Made by a program: the position numbers and the translations under genes. Positions 21,341 to 32,980 of a DNA stretch of 64,000 bases are shown here, piece by piece; position 1 is the first letter of the stretch; every line of letters starts with the position of its first letter. The DNA is from Corylus avellana (taxonomy: Eukaryota; Streptophyta; Magnoliopsida; Fagales; Betulaceae): contig NC_081544.1 in assembly GCF_901000735.1 (NCBI RefSeq), positions 16,197,394-16,261,393 of the forward strand, read 5' to 3'. The notes below the pieces were generated by a model, which did not search any database, was not told the DNA's origin, and saw only the letters and a list, made by a program, of their open reading frames with translations.

Positions 21341-22553
21341 TGTTGTGAGTTTTAATGTTCCTCGCAAGTGCACGAGTCGTTTGCAATATAGCTTTTGCAA
21401 GTGCGAGGTCAAATCCACGGGGCATTGTGTTCGTGTAAGTAAACTTCTATCTAAACTAATCCTATTTTAACCTAGTTCCAAATTTGTGTGATTTTTGTAA
21501 ATTGAAAATAAACAAACATGAATTGAAACAAAATGAAATTAAACAATGGATAAAATACTAAGGTATTGGAATCAGCCATCACAAACTCATAGCAACAACT
21601 TTCACATTCATCAATATTTTTCGACGTTTCAAACGAACACATTTTATGTATGTTCTATTTTTGCAAAACAAATGTAGCAAAACATCCAAAGTATCTGTTC
21701 TTTGTACAAATCAAAAAGGATATCTCATTTAGTTCAAATCATCCAATATATCCATGCTTTGCACAAATCATAAGGGATATCCAAAGTAAACCAAAAGATC
21801 CGATGTATCCATTGAATGAAAGACAATGGATATCCAATATTTAACAATTAAAACAAGCATTCAATCAACAGTGATTAACAATTAATTGAAATAGAAATAG
21901 AACAATAAGAAATACGATTCTTATCAATGTAAAACATCAATATGAATGAAAATTAATTGTTGCTACTCATTTGTGAGGCTTCATCCTTAACCTTAGCTGA
22001 AGGATTTAGCCTCTCATGACTTCAAACATCATATAAGTGATAAGTGAATTCATGAAAACTAAAAACTGAAAAAGAAAAATGAATTCAGGGCTACAAATGC
22101 AAAGAAAATGTCAAAAATACACTAAACGGCACCCCTTGGGCGGCTCTCCCCCGTTTCCCTAGAAAACTATGATATTTATAAGCTAATTTTAGGGTTTCAG
22201 CGCTTCAAGATCAGACAAGTGCACTCAATCGCACGCTAGGTGCGCTCGATCGAACTCGTGCAAATATCAGCTCTTCTGCGGCGCAGTGCATGGGCGCTGC
22301 TTGCTTGGGTATATAAGGGAGTGCGCTTGAGCGGAGATGCGCTCGAGTGTGGGTGCCATGTGCTCAATCCCATTTCCAAAATTCCACTTTTTCCCGTTTC
22401 TTTGCAATTTTTACATTAAGACCGCAATTTTCTCTCAACAACCTACAAAACACTAAGACACCAAAACTAACCAAAACATCATAAAATAATAAAGTTAAAG
22501 GCTTAGCAAATGCAAATTAAGGGGTCCAAATATGCAATATTTGGTACTCATCA
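21341..22553 (-). mobile_element. Solo LTR with 5-bp target duplication, inside gypsy integrase
   Basis: TGTTGTGAG...GTACTCATCA, 1213 bp, flanked by ATCCC at 21336-21340 and 22554-22558. Comparison with element A (9458-9485) confirms the uninterrupted site. Orientation is inferred from a minus-strand TATA box (22180-22173) with a CpG-palindrome cluster upstream (22215-22370: gtgcgctcgatcgaac, atgcgctcgagtgtg). The ends resemble but are not identical to those of the Athila-like family. With no interior, it is a product of LTR-LTR recombination. Confidence 0.88.
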
Positions 22554-22558
22554 ATCCC

Positions 22559-23130
22559 CATCTCCTTTTGCAGACTTTGCCAAAACCTCGAAGTAAAGCG
22601 GGAGTCTATGTTCGATATAATCGCCGATTGTACTCCGTGTAATCAGACTATATTCTGAACATATAGTCTGGCCAACTTATCAATCGGATCCTTAACCTTC
22701 ATCGGAATGAAGTGAGCACTTTTTGTGAGACGATCAACTACTACCCAAATGGAATCTTCTCTAGTGGGCATCTTGGGTAACCCTAAAATAAAATCCATGG
22801 CGATCTCATCCCATTTCCACTTCAGTATAAGCAATGGCTTGAACGTCCCTGCCGGCCTTGATTTTCTGCCTTCACCTGTTGGCAGGTTGAACATTGCTCC
22901 ACAAACCTTGTGATGTCTCTCTTCATATTGTTCCACCAATATGACTCCTTCACATCCTTATACATCTTCATACCACTAGGATGTACAGTATACAGCGTAC
23001 GATGAGCCTCGCTCATTATCTCCTTCCTTAGCCCTCCACCTTCTGGTACACATACTTGCTTGAAATGGGTGAGGGACCCATTGTCCTTAAGGCTGAATTC
23101 CTCAGCCTTCCCTTCTCCTAGCAATTACTT
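22559..23130 (-). pseudogene. Ty3/gypsy integrase core and zinc-binding domain (element B)
   Basis: The frame at 23124-22822 includes the HHCC-type zinc-binding region (HRTLYTVHPSGMKMYKD ... RFVEQCSTCQQ). The frame at 22939-22643 includes the core start MDFILGLPKMPTREDS and [13 protein letters not shown] with the first catalytic Asp. The frames overlap with a shift, so the gene is broken. Confidence 0.85.
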
Positions 23131-23830
23131 GATCTTGGCACACTCAGGGTCCTCCAACTGAGTGGCTTTAATCCTTGCAAGTAGCTCAAGCTGAACCATT
23201 AGGTTAGCCAAATGTGCAGGCACACCTTCGCCTACTACTTCTAGTCCCATGCGAATTCCTTGATCAACTAAGGTTGGAAAATTCCAAGGGCAGCAAGCTC
23301 CACCATTGATTTCCTGCTCAACACGTCTGCTACTACGTTAGCCTTTCTAGGATGATAATTGATCTCACAATCAAAATCCTTGATCAGTTCCAACCACTCT
23401 CTACCTCATGTTAAGCTCCTTCTGAGTAAAGAAGTACTTCATGCTTTTGTGGTCCGTGTAGATCTCGCATTTCTTTCCATACAAGTAGTGCCTCCAGATC
23501 TTCAAGGCAAACACGACCGTTGCCAACTCCAAGTCGCGTGTAGGGTAATTCTACTCGTAAGTCTTAAGTTGGCATGAAGTGTAGGCAATAACGTTGCCGT
23601 TTTACATAAGCACGCACCTTAATCCCTTCTTAGAGGCGTCGCTATACACTACGAAATTGCAAAATCTCGTAGGTAATGCCAACATAGGAGCAGTTATCAA
23701 GCGCTTCTTTAGCTCTTGAAAACTCACCTCACATTCGTCCATCCAAACATATCGAGCGTTCTTCCTAGTCAACGTAGTAAGTGGTTCCGATAGCTTCAAG
23801 AAACCCTCGATGAAGCGTCGGTAATAAAAA
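23131..23830 (-). pseudogene. Ty3/gypsy RNase H region (element B), truncated
   Basis: Residues GFLKLSEPLTTLTRKNARY and NFVVYSDASKKGLRCVLM are read at 23825-23605, matching element A at 10.3-10.7 kb. Gypsy similarity stops abruptly at about 23830 in the region linking reverse transcriptase to RNase H. The gag, protease and reverse transcriptase of B are therefore absent. Confidence 0.8.
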
Positions 23831-24660
23831 AGATCTATCATTAGGTTTTTTATGATGAATATAACTTGTTCAACATTTTTTAAAAAAAAACACACACACA
23901 CACACAAAACAAAGAGAAAGAAGACAAAAAAAAAATACCACAAAGTTAGAGGTGGCTGCGGCCTTTGGTGATGATTCAACAACCTCCGTCCTGACCTTTG
24001 GAAGGGTAACTAAATCGTCTTAGTGCTTTGGAGGTAGTTTGGCTACCCCCAATCTGACCTTTGATCAATGAAAGTGGTTCGGCCACCTCTAACAGCCAAG
24101 TTGATGGCAGTTTAGCCACTCGCAACCTTCATTTTCTCATTTTCTTTTTTCTTTTTTCATTTACATTTTTTTTTCTAGCTTTTTCCTTTTTTTTTTTTTC
24201 TTTTTTTTGTTATAAAAAGGGATGGCTTTAATAAAAGGTTAAACCTCATAGACTTTTACAGTTGCAACAAATTTTTAAATAAAAAAATAAAAAAATTTGA
24301 TAAAGGGCGATTTAAGGGCAATTTGAATATTTTAAATAAAAATTTGCAGCCATAAATAATGTTAAAAATTATAAGACAGTAGTAGTTTATAAATTAAAAC
24401 TTGGAGATATTTGGTAAGAAATTGAAGCATGGGCCACAGGATTTATTGGGTAGCTGCAACTTGGCGTGTGGGTCCGCATTCGCCGGCACAAGTTGGTGTA
24501 AAACAATCGCTTTTATTAAATACAACCCAAGATATAACAACCCCTCTTCTAATTCTGTCGTCTAATGGATATGATTCAAAAATATATGATGACCTTCCAA
24601 TACTATCATCTCTATCCGAACCTAGGCTTCAAAGGTTTTACGTTTCTTTTTTGGTTAAAT
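23831..24660. other. Unassigned AT-rich stretch with simple repeats
   Basis: It contains a CA microsatellite at about 23890-23907, long T and CTTTT runs at 24135-24210, and three direct repeats of a 'ggtggctgcgg/agtttggctacccc/gttcggccacctc' phrase between 23950 and 24125. I see no gene in it that I can support. Confidence 0.4.
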
Positions 24661-24880
24661 GCAATTTTGGTATCTGTGATTATGTCCAAAATTAAATAGA
24701 CCACTCGGTTTCAAAAAATGTCTCAAGTGGTACCTGTGAGTATTTAAAAAACTCACATAATACTTCCGTACATCATCCGTCTAAAAATTTAACGGAACTA
24801 CACCTTAGCACGATTAAAATTGTGACATATGTCCCGAATGCCACATATTAATGCCAAATCGGCAGATTGGCTGACGTGGA
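24661..24880. mobile_element. Foldback-element arm (partial)
   Basis: The segment ggttaaatgcaattttggta ... aacggaactacacc has the wording of one arm of the long-inverted-repeat family, but I find no matching inverted arm before the next element starts. Confidence 0.35.
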
Positions 24881-24884
24881 TTAT

Positions 24885-25255
24885 ATCATTTTAGACCCAT
24901 AAACTATCACGCATTTTGAGAAGACACCACAAATTTCAGAAACTCTCAATATGATCATTTGAATTCTCTATTTGATTCAATTGACCCGCTCTCTCAGATT
25001 TAGCTGTTAACCCCAAACGGAAATAACTAAAAAGACCAAATTACCCTACGATTTTTTTTTTTAGTTTTTAATTTGAAATTAAGGGTAAATTTGAAAATTT
25101 ATAAAAAAGTAAGGGGTATAAAAAAGTCATTTGATCATTTTTAACGTTTACAATCTAATGGAGGGGGGATACATTGCATCAAATTGAAAGTTTAGGAGGT
25201 GAAATTAGTTTTGAAATTTGGGAGGTCTTCTCAAAATCTGTTGTAATTTAGTGAT
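24885..25255. mobile_element. Long-arm foldback element 1 (MULE-MITE-like)
   Basis: The left arm (gcattttgagaagacaccacaaatttcagaaactctcaa) pairs with the right arm (gaaatttgggaggtcttctcaaaatctg) over about 100 bases. An AT-rich core contains 'aagggtaaatttgaaaattt'. There is no coding capacity. The ends are approximate and I could not read a clean target duplication. Confidence 0.5.
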
Positions 25256-25299
25256 CTTAAGTGAACTTTCTTTTTTTTTAAAAAAAATAACAAAATAAT

Positions 25300-25705
25300 A
25301 AAATAATAAAAAAAGACAAAGGCCTCCTGAACTTTTACTCATTCTGAGAAGATCCCTTCAAATTTCAAAAACTCTCAATTTCACCCATCGAGCTTCTAAT
25401 TTGATGCAATCTACCCCTCCATTAGGATTTGAGAGGCTATAAAAATTACGAAAATACCCTCAACTCTTGGTTTTCTTTTTAAATTTTTGATGTGAAATTA
25501 AGGGTAAATTTTAAAATTTATAAAAGTTTCAGGGGTATAAAGGATATTTCATCCATTTTAAAGTATGTTTAACGCAAAACCCTAATAGAGGGCTACATTG
25601 TATCAAATTAAAAGTTTAAAGAGTAAAATTGATAGTTTTTAAACTTTAAAAAGTCTTTTCAAAACGCATGAAAGTTCAGAGAGTCTTTGTGAACTTTCTA
25701 TTTTT
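25300..25705. mobile_element. Long-arm foldback element 2 (MULE-MITE-like)
   Basis: The left arm (cctcctgaacttttactcattctgagaagat) pairs imperfectly with the right arm (gtcttttcaaaacgcatgaaagttcagagag). The core phrase 'ttcaggggtataaaggatattt' is shared with elements at 33.1 and 43.9 kb. It lies head to tail with neighbours 1 and 3. Confidence 0.5.
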
Positions 25706-25724
25706 ATTTGTTTTTTTGGAAAAA

Positions 25725-25971
25725 ATATTAAAAAAGTCTCACAAACTAACAGTTGTTTTTTAAAGAGTCTAATGATGTTCAAAATGTGCTAAAGTAGCCC
25801 ATCAAACTACCAAAGTGTGTCAAAAAGGCCAGATATTCGTTCATATTCCAATAATACCCTTATTCTTTTAAAAACTAAAATAAAAAAATAAAAATTGATT
25901 TTTTTTTAAAAAAAAAAATTTTAAAAGAAAAAAAAAAGGAAAGGGGCGGCTTTCCTTTTTTTTTTTAATTG

Positions 25972-26008
<37 letters not shown>

Positions 26009-26440
26009 GAAAGACATCTGTCGCCATTTTTATTGGCGTTAACATCACATTTAATAGAATTCCGTCACATTTCTTAATGGAATTTGACGCCAAGGACTAA
26101 ATTGTTTTTTTTTTTTTTTAATATCTCATAAACCTTTGGTTTTACTTTCATATGACATGAAGTGATTTGTAATTTAGGTCAACTATAGTGACTAATTATT
26201 TATTTATTTCAATAACTTTTCTTTTTTGTATTTATTTGTCCATTAGTTTTTCTTTTTCTTTTCAAAAAATTGCTTGTTTTTTTTTAAAAAAATAAAAAAT
26301 AAATAAAAGAATAGGGGTATTATAGGAATATAAAAAATAAGTGGCTTTTTTTATATATTTTGGTAGTTTGATGAGCTAATTTAGTACATTTTGAACATTA
26401 TGAGACTATTACAAACGGATGTTAGTTTGGGTGTTTTTTT
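25725..26440. mobile_element. Long-arm foldback element 3
   Basis: The left arm (agtctcacaaactaacagttg ... gtgctaaagtagcccatcaaactaccaaa) is the inverse of the right arm (ttttggtagtttgatgagct ... cattatgagactattacaaacggatgttagttt). The core carries poly-A/T runs and a (TA)n tract at 25978-26005. This is a different sequence family from elements 1 and 2. Confidence 0.55.
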
Positions 26441-26950
26441 TTTTTTTTTTTTAATGAACAATAGGTTTTAGCCCTTAGCCTCTAACCATACATGTCAGCG
26501 TACTCTACAGTATAGTTTGAAACGTGTATCTTGGTATTTAAAAACGGCAATTGGGAAACATTTCCACATTAAACAATGTTACGCTGAATCGGTATACATT
26601 TGTTTTGGATTTGATAGGCATCAACGGAATCAAATCAACGGTAGGTGTTGTTTTATACACTTTTTTTTCTTTAGAATTATAGATATCATTATCAATCGGA
26701 CTCTCACCCCTCTCTATCTCTCACATATTTTTTAATATATTGCATAACAATATTTGTTTCCTTGTAGTTGTAATGAAAATGAAGACAAGATTCCACCATT
26801 TTTCTAGTCAATAACAACGTCTCCCAATAGGATAGTGAGATTTCGAGTGGTCACCCATGTTACTTCAAGCAAAATATTTATTTTTGAGCCTATAATAATG
26901 ACAAACCATCATAAAATTTGGCTGGATTGTTCTTTATCTTTCTTTTTTTT
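26441..26950. other. Unassigned sequence before the tandem array
   Basis: No family that I recognise. A 72-residue frame at 26517-26735 ends in a poly-Phe run and has no motif. I see nothing else to annotate. Confidence 0.3.
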
Positions 26951-28690
26951 GGCGCAGAAACAACATTACACAGGGTTGTAATTGAGCCAAGTTTGAAATT
27001 TTCGGACTTGATCGGTTTGAAAATTTATATAGGCGTTCAAGCTCGGCCAGAACTTGGGAACGGGTTGAGCTTGCAAAGAAAAATCAAACAACCCCATGTT
27101 GAGCTTAACAATAGTTTAAAGTAGATTATAAGGATAGGCCCCCGCTCAAATACTGGGAAACAGTTGTTTATTATACATAACAAAGAGTTACTGATATAAG
27201 AAAGACTAGAGTCCTCCTAAGTGTGAGGTGGATTTTAAAATCACCATTAAATTTGAAATGACCATTATTCAATTTTGATCTATTAGTTTAAAGTGAATTT
27301 TTATGGCGTAGAAAAAAAATTACGCAGGACTGTAATTAAGCCGAGTTTGAAATTTTTGGACTTGATCGGTTTGAAAATTTATATAGGTGTTCAAGCTTGG
27401 CCCGAACTTGGGAACAGGTTGAGCTTGCAAAGAAAAATCAAACACATGTTGAGCTTAACAATAGTTTAAAGTGGATTATAAGGATAGGCCCCGCTCAAAT
27501 ACAGGGAAATGGTTGTTTATTATACATAACAAAGAGTTAATGATATAAGAAAGACTAGAGTCATCTTAAGTGTGAAGTAGCTTTTAAAATCACCATTAAA
27601 TTTGAAATGATCATTATTGAATTTTGATCTATTAGTTTAAAGTGAATTTTTATGGCGCAGAAACAACATTACGCAGGACTGTAATTAAGCCGAGTTTGAA
27701 ATTTTCGGACTTGATCAGTTTGAAAATTTATATAGGTGTTCAAGCTCGGCCCGAACTTGGGAACGGGTTGAGCTTGCAAAGAAAAATCAAACAACCCCAT
27801 GTTGAGCTTAACAATAGTTTAAAGTAGACTATAAGGATAGGCCCCTGCTCAAATACAGGGAAACAGTTGTTTATTATACATAACAAAGAGTTAATGATAT
27901 AAGAAAGACTAGAGTCATCCTAAGTGTGAAGTAGCGTTTAAAATCACCATTAAATTTGAAATGATCATTATTGAATTTTGATCTATTAGTTTAAAGTGAA
28001 TTTTTATGGCGCAGAAACAACATTACGCAGGACTGTAATTAAGCCGAGTTTGAAATTTTCGGACTTGATCAATTTGAAAATTTATATAGGTGTTCAAGCT
28101 CGGCCCGAACTTGGGAACGGGTTGAGCTTGCAAAGAAAAATCAAACAACCCCATGTTGAGCTTAACAATAGTTTAAAGTAGACTATAAGGATAGGCCCCC
28201 GCTGTAATATAGGGAAACCGTTGTTTATTATACATAACAAAGAGTTAATGATATAAAAAAAATTAGAGTCCTCCTAAGTGTGAGGTGGCATTTAAAATCA
28301 CCATTAAATTTGAAATGCATTATTGAATTTTGATCTATTAGTTTAAAGTGAATTTTTATGGCGCAGAAACAACATTACGTAGGACTGTAATTAAGCCGAG
28401 TTTGAAATTTTCAGACTTGATCGGTTTGAGAAATTTATATAGGTGTTCAAGCTTGGCCCGAACTTGGGAACAGGTTGAGCTTGCAAAGAAAAATCAAACA
28501 CATGTTGAGCTTAACAATAGTTTAAAGTGGATTATAAGGATAGGCCCCGCTCAAATAAAGGGAAACGGTTGTTTATTATACATAACAAAGAGTTAATGAT
28601 ATCAAAAAGACTAGAGTCCTCTTAAGTGTTATGTGTCTTAAATCACCATTGAATTTGAGATGATCAGTATTGAATTTTGATCTATTAGTA
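26951..28690. repeat. Tandem array, five units of about 352 bp
   Basis: Unit starts (ggcgcagaaacaacattac or its variants) lie at 26951, 27305, 27654, 28008 and 28360, giving spacings of 354, 349, 354 and 352. A partial sixth copy (ttgaattttgatctattag) ends near 28690. Units share the segment cttgatcggtttgaaaattt ... gttcaagctcggcccgaact. Several units keep the same 61-residue open frame, explained by sequence homogeneity rather than coding. No terminal repeats flank it. It may be an amplified fragment of a transposon interior. Confidence 0.85.
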
Positions 28691-29107
28691 ATTTTACAAG
28701 CCTTGTCACGCCATGCCCAAGGTTTCCACTCGACCCTTTCGAAGGCCGAAGTCCCCATCACGGAAGAAGATTCAAGAGGAAGGAGCCCAAGCAGATTTGA
28801 AGGATGGCCCGGCTACAGCAAAGTGGAAACGACAGTGTCAGCTGTACGAGATTTCCCACCTATTCTTGGGAAATACAACCCCTACCTTAGCACAGAAAAG
28901 AAAATGGAGATGCATGCACTACTGACTGAAATTGCGGACGAGTATGCTCAGATGAATCTAGAAGAGATCCGACTACTGAAGGCAGGAGCATTGCGAAAAG
29001 GATCTGACCGACAGAAAGCCGCTTTCCTCGCCAGCATTGATAAGGATTATGAGGCACTAGTCAAGGATAAAGAAGACCAGTCAGAAGAATCCGACGGAGA
29101 GTGGTAG
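28670..29107 (+). CDS. Unidentified 145-residue open frame, possibly element-derived
   Basis: The frame begins in the last array unit and runs 438 bases without a stop. From about residue 45 it looks protein-like: it has the phrase ETTVSAVRDFPPILGKYNPYL, a helix-rich charged middle (ADEYAQMNLEEIRLLKAGAL), and an acidic end (DKEDQSEESDGEW). The VSAVRDFPP type of phrase reminds me of uncharacterised proteins found in plant retrotransposons; I am not certain of this. The base composition (GC-richer than both flanks) also suggests genuine coding origin. The true start is unclear, perhaps 28739 or upstream of a lost exon. Confidence 0.4.
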   Translation: MNFDLLVILQALSRHAQGFHSTLSKAEVPITEEDSRGRSPSRFEGWPGYSKVETTVSAVRDFPPILGKYNPYLSTEKKMEMHALLTEIADEYAQMNLEEIRLLKAGALRKGSDRQKAAFLASIDKDYEALVKDKEDQSEESDGEW

Positions 29108-29884
29108 ACTTAAGAGCCGGGTAGCTTTTGATTGAGTAGGGCACTAGGTAATTGGATTATGTACCATGTTTAGAAGCTCGTTTTGTATCCGTGTCTTTTC
29201 AAAAAAAAAAAAAAAAAAAGGGATTTTGAAAGAAAATGAATTTTCACTCATACCTTGGGTTTTGTTTGCATACCAAAACCGACTTAGCCATTTTGTCAAA
29301 AAAAAAAATTAGCCGTACATACGCTCCTGTGACCAACGTATGCCCAGAAACCCTAATTCTTCAACTCATCTTCTTCAAAAACTGCCAAACATACCCTAAA
29401 ACCCTATTCATTTCAATTTTCTCTCAAACCAAACACTCCCAATCACATTTTCGGCCAAGTCTTCCAAGGATTTCAAAGGTTTCTACCCTTTTACAAAGAT
29501 TAAAACAAGATAGGAAGATTTCAAAGCTTTTTTCAAATTTTCGCAACTTTAGGGTTTTGGATTAGAATTTTCAATTTTCTTGCAATTCTTGCATTTAGCT
29601 GGCTAGTTGTGAACTAGGGTCATGATATAGGGTAGTTGTGCTTGCATTTGTGCATCTTTTTCTCGTAAAATCTTACCCGTTCGGACTTGGGGTTTTTTCC
29701 CTAAATCCAAAATCCTTGTGATTTCTCAATCTCACCATGCAATTGATGCATGGGTTGTATCCAAAACCCCTCTATGATGACTTAGGAACAAGACCCACTC
29801 ACTCATTTGATCCATTTTGATCACTCAAACCCTAACATTTGAATTTATGGGTTTTTGATCACTCAAACCCTGACACATGATATG
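29108..29884. other. Non-coding stretch resembling a retroelement leader
   Basis: It contains a poly-A run (29199-29219) and then C/T-rich sequence with many 'accctaa/ctcaaaccctaac' phrases, as in plant transcript leaders. A short direct repeat 'gatcactcaaaccct' occurs at 29818 and 29858. No gene is supported. Confidence 0.35.
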
Positions 29885-32206
29885 TTGATATAGTTTTTCA
29901 ATTTGGTTACTTACTTTAGGCATCTAATAATTCACCTATTTGATCGGATTTGACACAAACACATTAGCACATAGTATGTGGGGTATGACATGAGAGTCTG
30001 ATGTGTATGTTTCAATGTCTTGGGTGAAACTGGATGACTTATTAGTCGGATACTTTGGCATAATTCCTCATAAAAATAAAAAAATAAAAATTTGATCACT
30101 GATTGATTTTTCACTAAGTAATTGGATCTCTTGCCTCATTAAGCAATGACTGTTCACGTCAAAAGGTGAAGAATTTTGATTTGGTTAAATGTCATGGTTA
30201 GTTTGGTTTCGTAGCCGTTTTTTACTCGAGTTAGTAACTCCTTAAGGGTGTCTTTACATCTAGTGCCCTAAAACCACATGGTTTGAGAGTCAATGACTTA
30301 ACACTTGTTACATGGGTCAATTAGAAAGCTTAAGAGAACCAAACATTGCACAGCCTTACAAAAAAAAAAAAAAAAAGTTATGCCATAGTTATTCATTCTG
30401 ATGAGGATTTCAGTAAACTTTGAGATATTGAGACATTGCACATTGAAAATAATTGGAAGCTTCATATTTATGTGCTAGTTCACTTTACACTATTTTGAAC
30501 TTGTGATGCCTTAGCCTATCTTTTGTAAATAATTAGACTTTAAAATTCCAATTCATTTACAAGATGGAGTTTATCTTTTTAAGCTTGCTAATGAATGAAA
30601 AGATTAATTTTGTGTGATACTTTAATTTTTGGATAACATGAACTTTGCATAATGTTTGTGGGTAACTTTCCTGAAAAACCCTCACGAAACTTCACTCTTC
30701 CTCTAGGGAATGCCTAGGGGTTTAAAAGGCTTGTTACATACGCTAAATGCAATCGTACATCCCACGAAAGATGGATTTATCTTTTTCTTTTATATTTTTC
30801 ATTTTGTTTTTAGTTTCGTATTGCTAAGGGACTAGCAATATGTTAGTTCGGGGGGTGTGATAAGAGCTAAAATATTATTTTAGCTCCTTAATTTATATTT
30901 GTTAATTTATTAGTTTTGTTAGTTTGTGCAATTTTACTTCCTTTTTGTGTTTTATGTCTTTTTATGGGTTTTTAAGGGAAAGGAAGCAATTATGGAAGTA
31001 TTAGGCTTAAAGGACAAAATTGGGAAAAGCTAGAAGTTTTGGACTAAGAGTAAGTATTCAGGTTCAGCGCTTGAGCGCACCACACCTAGGCTCGAGTGCA
31101 TCCGCGCTCAAGCGCTCAACAACAGAGATCGATCGCAGGTGTGCGATCGAGCGCACTACGCCTGCAATCGAGCGCACTCGTGTGTTGGAGGAAAAACCAA
31201 AGGTGGCCAAAACTCCTTTTCTTTTCCAAACTTGGATTTCCAAGTCCCTGTTGTAATAGGACCTAGACCTCTGAATTTCCTAGAATTACTAAGGCTTCTA
31301 GGACTCCTAAGCCCTATAAATAGACCTTTAAACCTCACAACTCAAGACACCATTCAATAGACAAATTTTTATATGCTTGCTTGGAGAGGAGAATTTGGAG
31401 GCTACTTATAGGAGCAGTTTTCAGTTCTTTCTTTTCCTTTTATTTTAATTATGTGTAACTAAATACTTTAGTAGGGCTAGATTGAAGCCCTAATAATTAT
31501 GTTTCTCTAATTTTTTAATATTGGCGCCTTTGTGATAATCATATTGGGATGCTTAACTTGATTAATTCCTGTTTTATCGAATTCCTCATATGAATGTGCA
31601 TGATCAACATATGCATGTGGTATGTATTAGTTATTTAAGTCAATTTGGATGATCAAGTCATGTGCTTAATAGAGTGACAAAAGAATCTCATCACGAGTTC
31701 TTGGGTTAATCAACATGGAAAATTGGGAGTATACACCCAAGTCATAGGTTCCATGTGTTTGTCGATTTACACAGATTTATGCTTTCTTAAAGAACAACTT
31801 AGTAGACACCCATGCTAAATCCGTTAAGAAATAAAAAAATTAGAGTAGATACCCATACCTAATTCATTGCTTAGGAAAATCAATAGCTTAAGGAGTAGAC
31901 ACCCATGCCCTTAGGTTGGCAAACATTTGGTATTCTTGATATGATTGGAACATTGACATATTGTTATATTATTGAGCATAATTAGTGGTGGATATTAAAG
32001 TCCTACCTTTTCATTTATTTTCATAATATCAATTTTGTGACAATTTTGGTATTTTAATTTGGAAAAACTGTTCTAAACAAAATCAATAATCCTCGTGGGA
32101 ATGACTTCGTACTTGCACCCTATACTATCGTTTTGATCTTGTGCACTTGCGAGTAAAACGTACCAAATATTCGCTTATTAATTTAGGTGGGTATTTGGCA
32201 CAACCA
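29885..32206 (+). mobile_element. Athila-like element, 3' half (interior end plus 3' LTR)
   Basis: The interior at 29885-30857 aligns in order with 15120-16096 of the complete element (tgtggggtatgacatga, cttgggtgaaactgg, ttttactcgagttagtaa, ctttacactattt, aatcgtacatcccacgaaagatgg). It ends with a polypurine tract (ttagttcggggggtg) before the LTR at 30858-32206. The 5' LTR, primer site and the hairpin module are missing. Confidence 0.8.
30858..32206 (+). repeat. 3' LTR of the partial Athila-like element
   Basis: TGATAAGAGCTAAAATA...GGCACAACCA. The CpG-palindrome cluster is dense at 31063-31190 (agcgcttgagcgcacc, ctcaagcgctcaac, gatcgatcgcagg, gtgcgatcgagcgcac). The TATA box is at 31315-31322. 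The usual 'agtagacaccc' repeats lie at 31800-31905. Confidence 0.82.
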
Positions 32207-32296
32207 CGATTTCTCATTCAACCACAAATTGGTTTAATTGGGGTAATTGCCAGTAACCCTACCAAATTAGCCAAGGTTAATTTTGGGGGCGTTACA
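32207..32296 (+). mobile_element. Gypsy LTR end fragment
   Basis: The minus strand starts TGTAACGCCCCCAAAATTAA and continues like the LTR at 43229 (TTTGGTAGGGTTACTGGCAATT), so this is the terminal 90 bases of a gypsy LTR. It is cut by the preceding Athila-like LTR. Confidence 0.6.
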
Positions 32297-32669
32297 TTGT
32301 TTTAATACTATCTTTGATCATAAAAGAAGAGAATGATAAAACAATTAAACTTTTACAATAATGCAATTATAACATCACCCTTTTAAAAATTGTGCGCTTA
32401 CATACAAATTAAGCAACTGAGAATTGACAAAAAAGTAAGCTTATTAGGAACTTTTGGGCGACGCAGTGCCCTGGTGATCATTTCCTCTTGGGGTTGGGGT
32501 AAGTTGGTGAACTTGACAAGTCTTGCTCAAGAATTCAGATTTGATGGGAACCGATATTGGAGGTTCCTCCTAATGGCTCCTTATCGGTTAAAAGAACCTA
32601 GGAAACAATAGGGGATTCATGTATTTTTTTTATTTTTATTTTTTTTGTCTTAGATGAACATTTTTTAAA
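32297..32669. other. Unassigned sequence
   Basis: It holds a 73-residue open frame (32390-32611) with no recognisable motif, then T-rich sequence. I see nothing else. Confidence 0.3.
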
Positions 32670-32946
32670 GGGGTAACTTTATTTTACCCTCCTGAAATGA
32701 CACGCATTTTGCGAACATTCCTCTAATGTTTAAAAACTCTCACTTTAATGCATCAAACTTTTGTTTCATTCTAAATACCCCCTCTGTTAGGATATTCTGT
32801 TAAATCCTAATGGAAGAGTGAAATTCTTAAAATGCCCTCATTTTTTATTAAAAAATAAATTCTTATTTAAAAAAAAAACTCTTAACCCGTGGGTTTACCG
32901 GTTGCTCTAACCCACCCACCTTATGACCCATAGGTCATATTATTAT

Positions 32947-32980
<34 letters not shown>

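Noticed and set aside
24429..24695. 88-residue plus-strand ORF as a gene
   Set aside because: No motif, no splice context, and its end runs into a foldback arm.
27642..28181. Two identical-looking 61-residue ORFs as small genes
   Set aside because: They are the same frame in successive tandem-array units and are explained by repeat homogeneity; other units have lost it.
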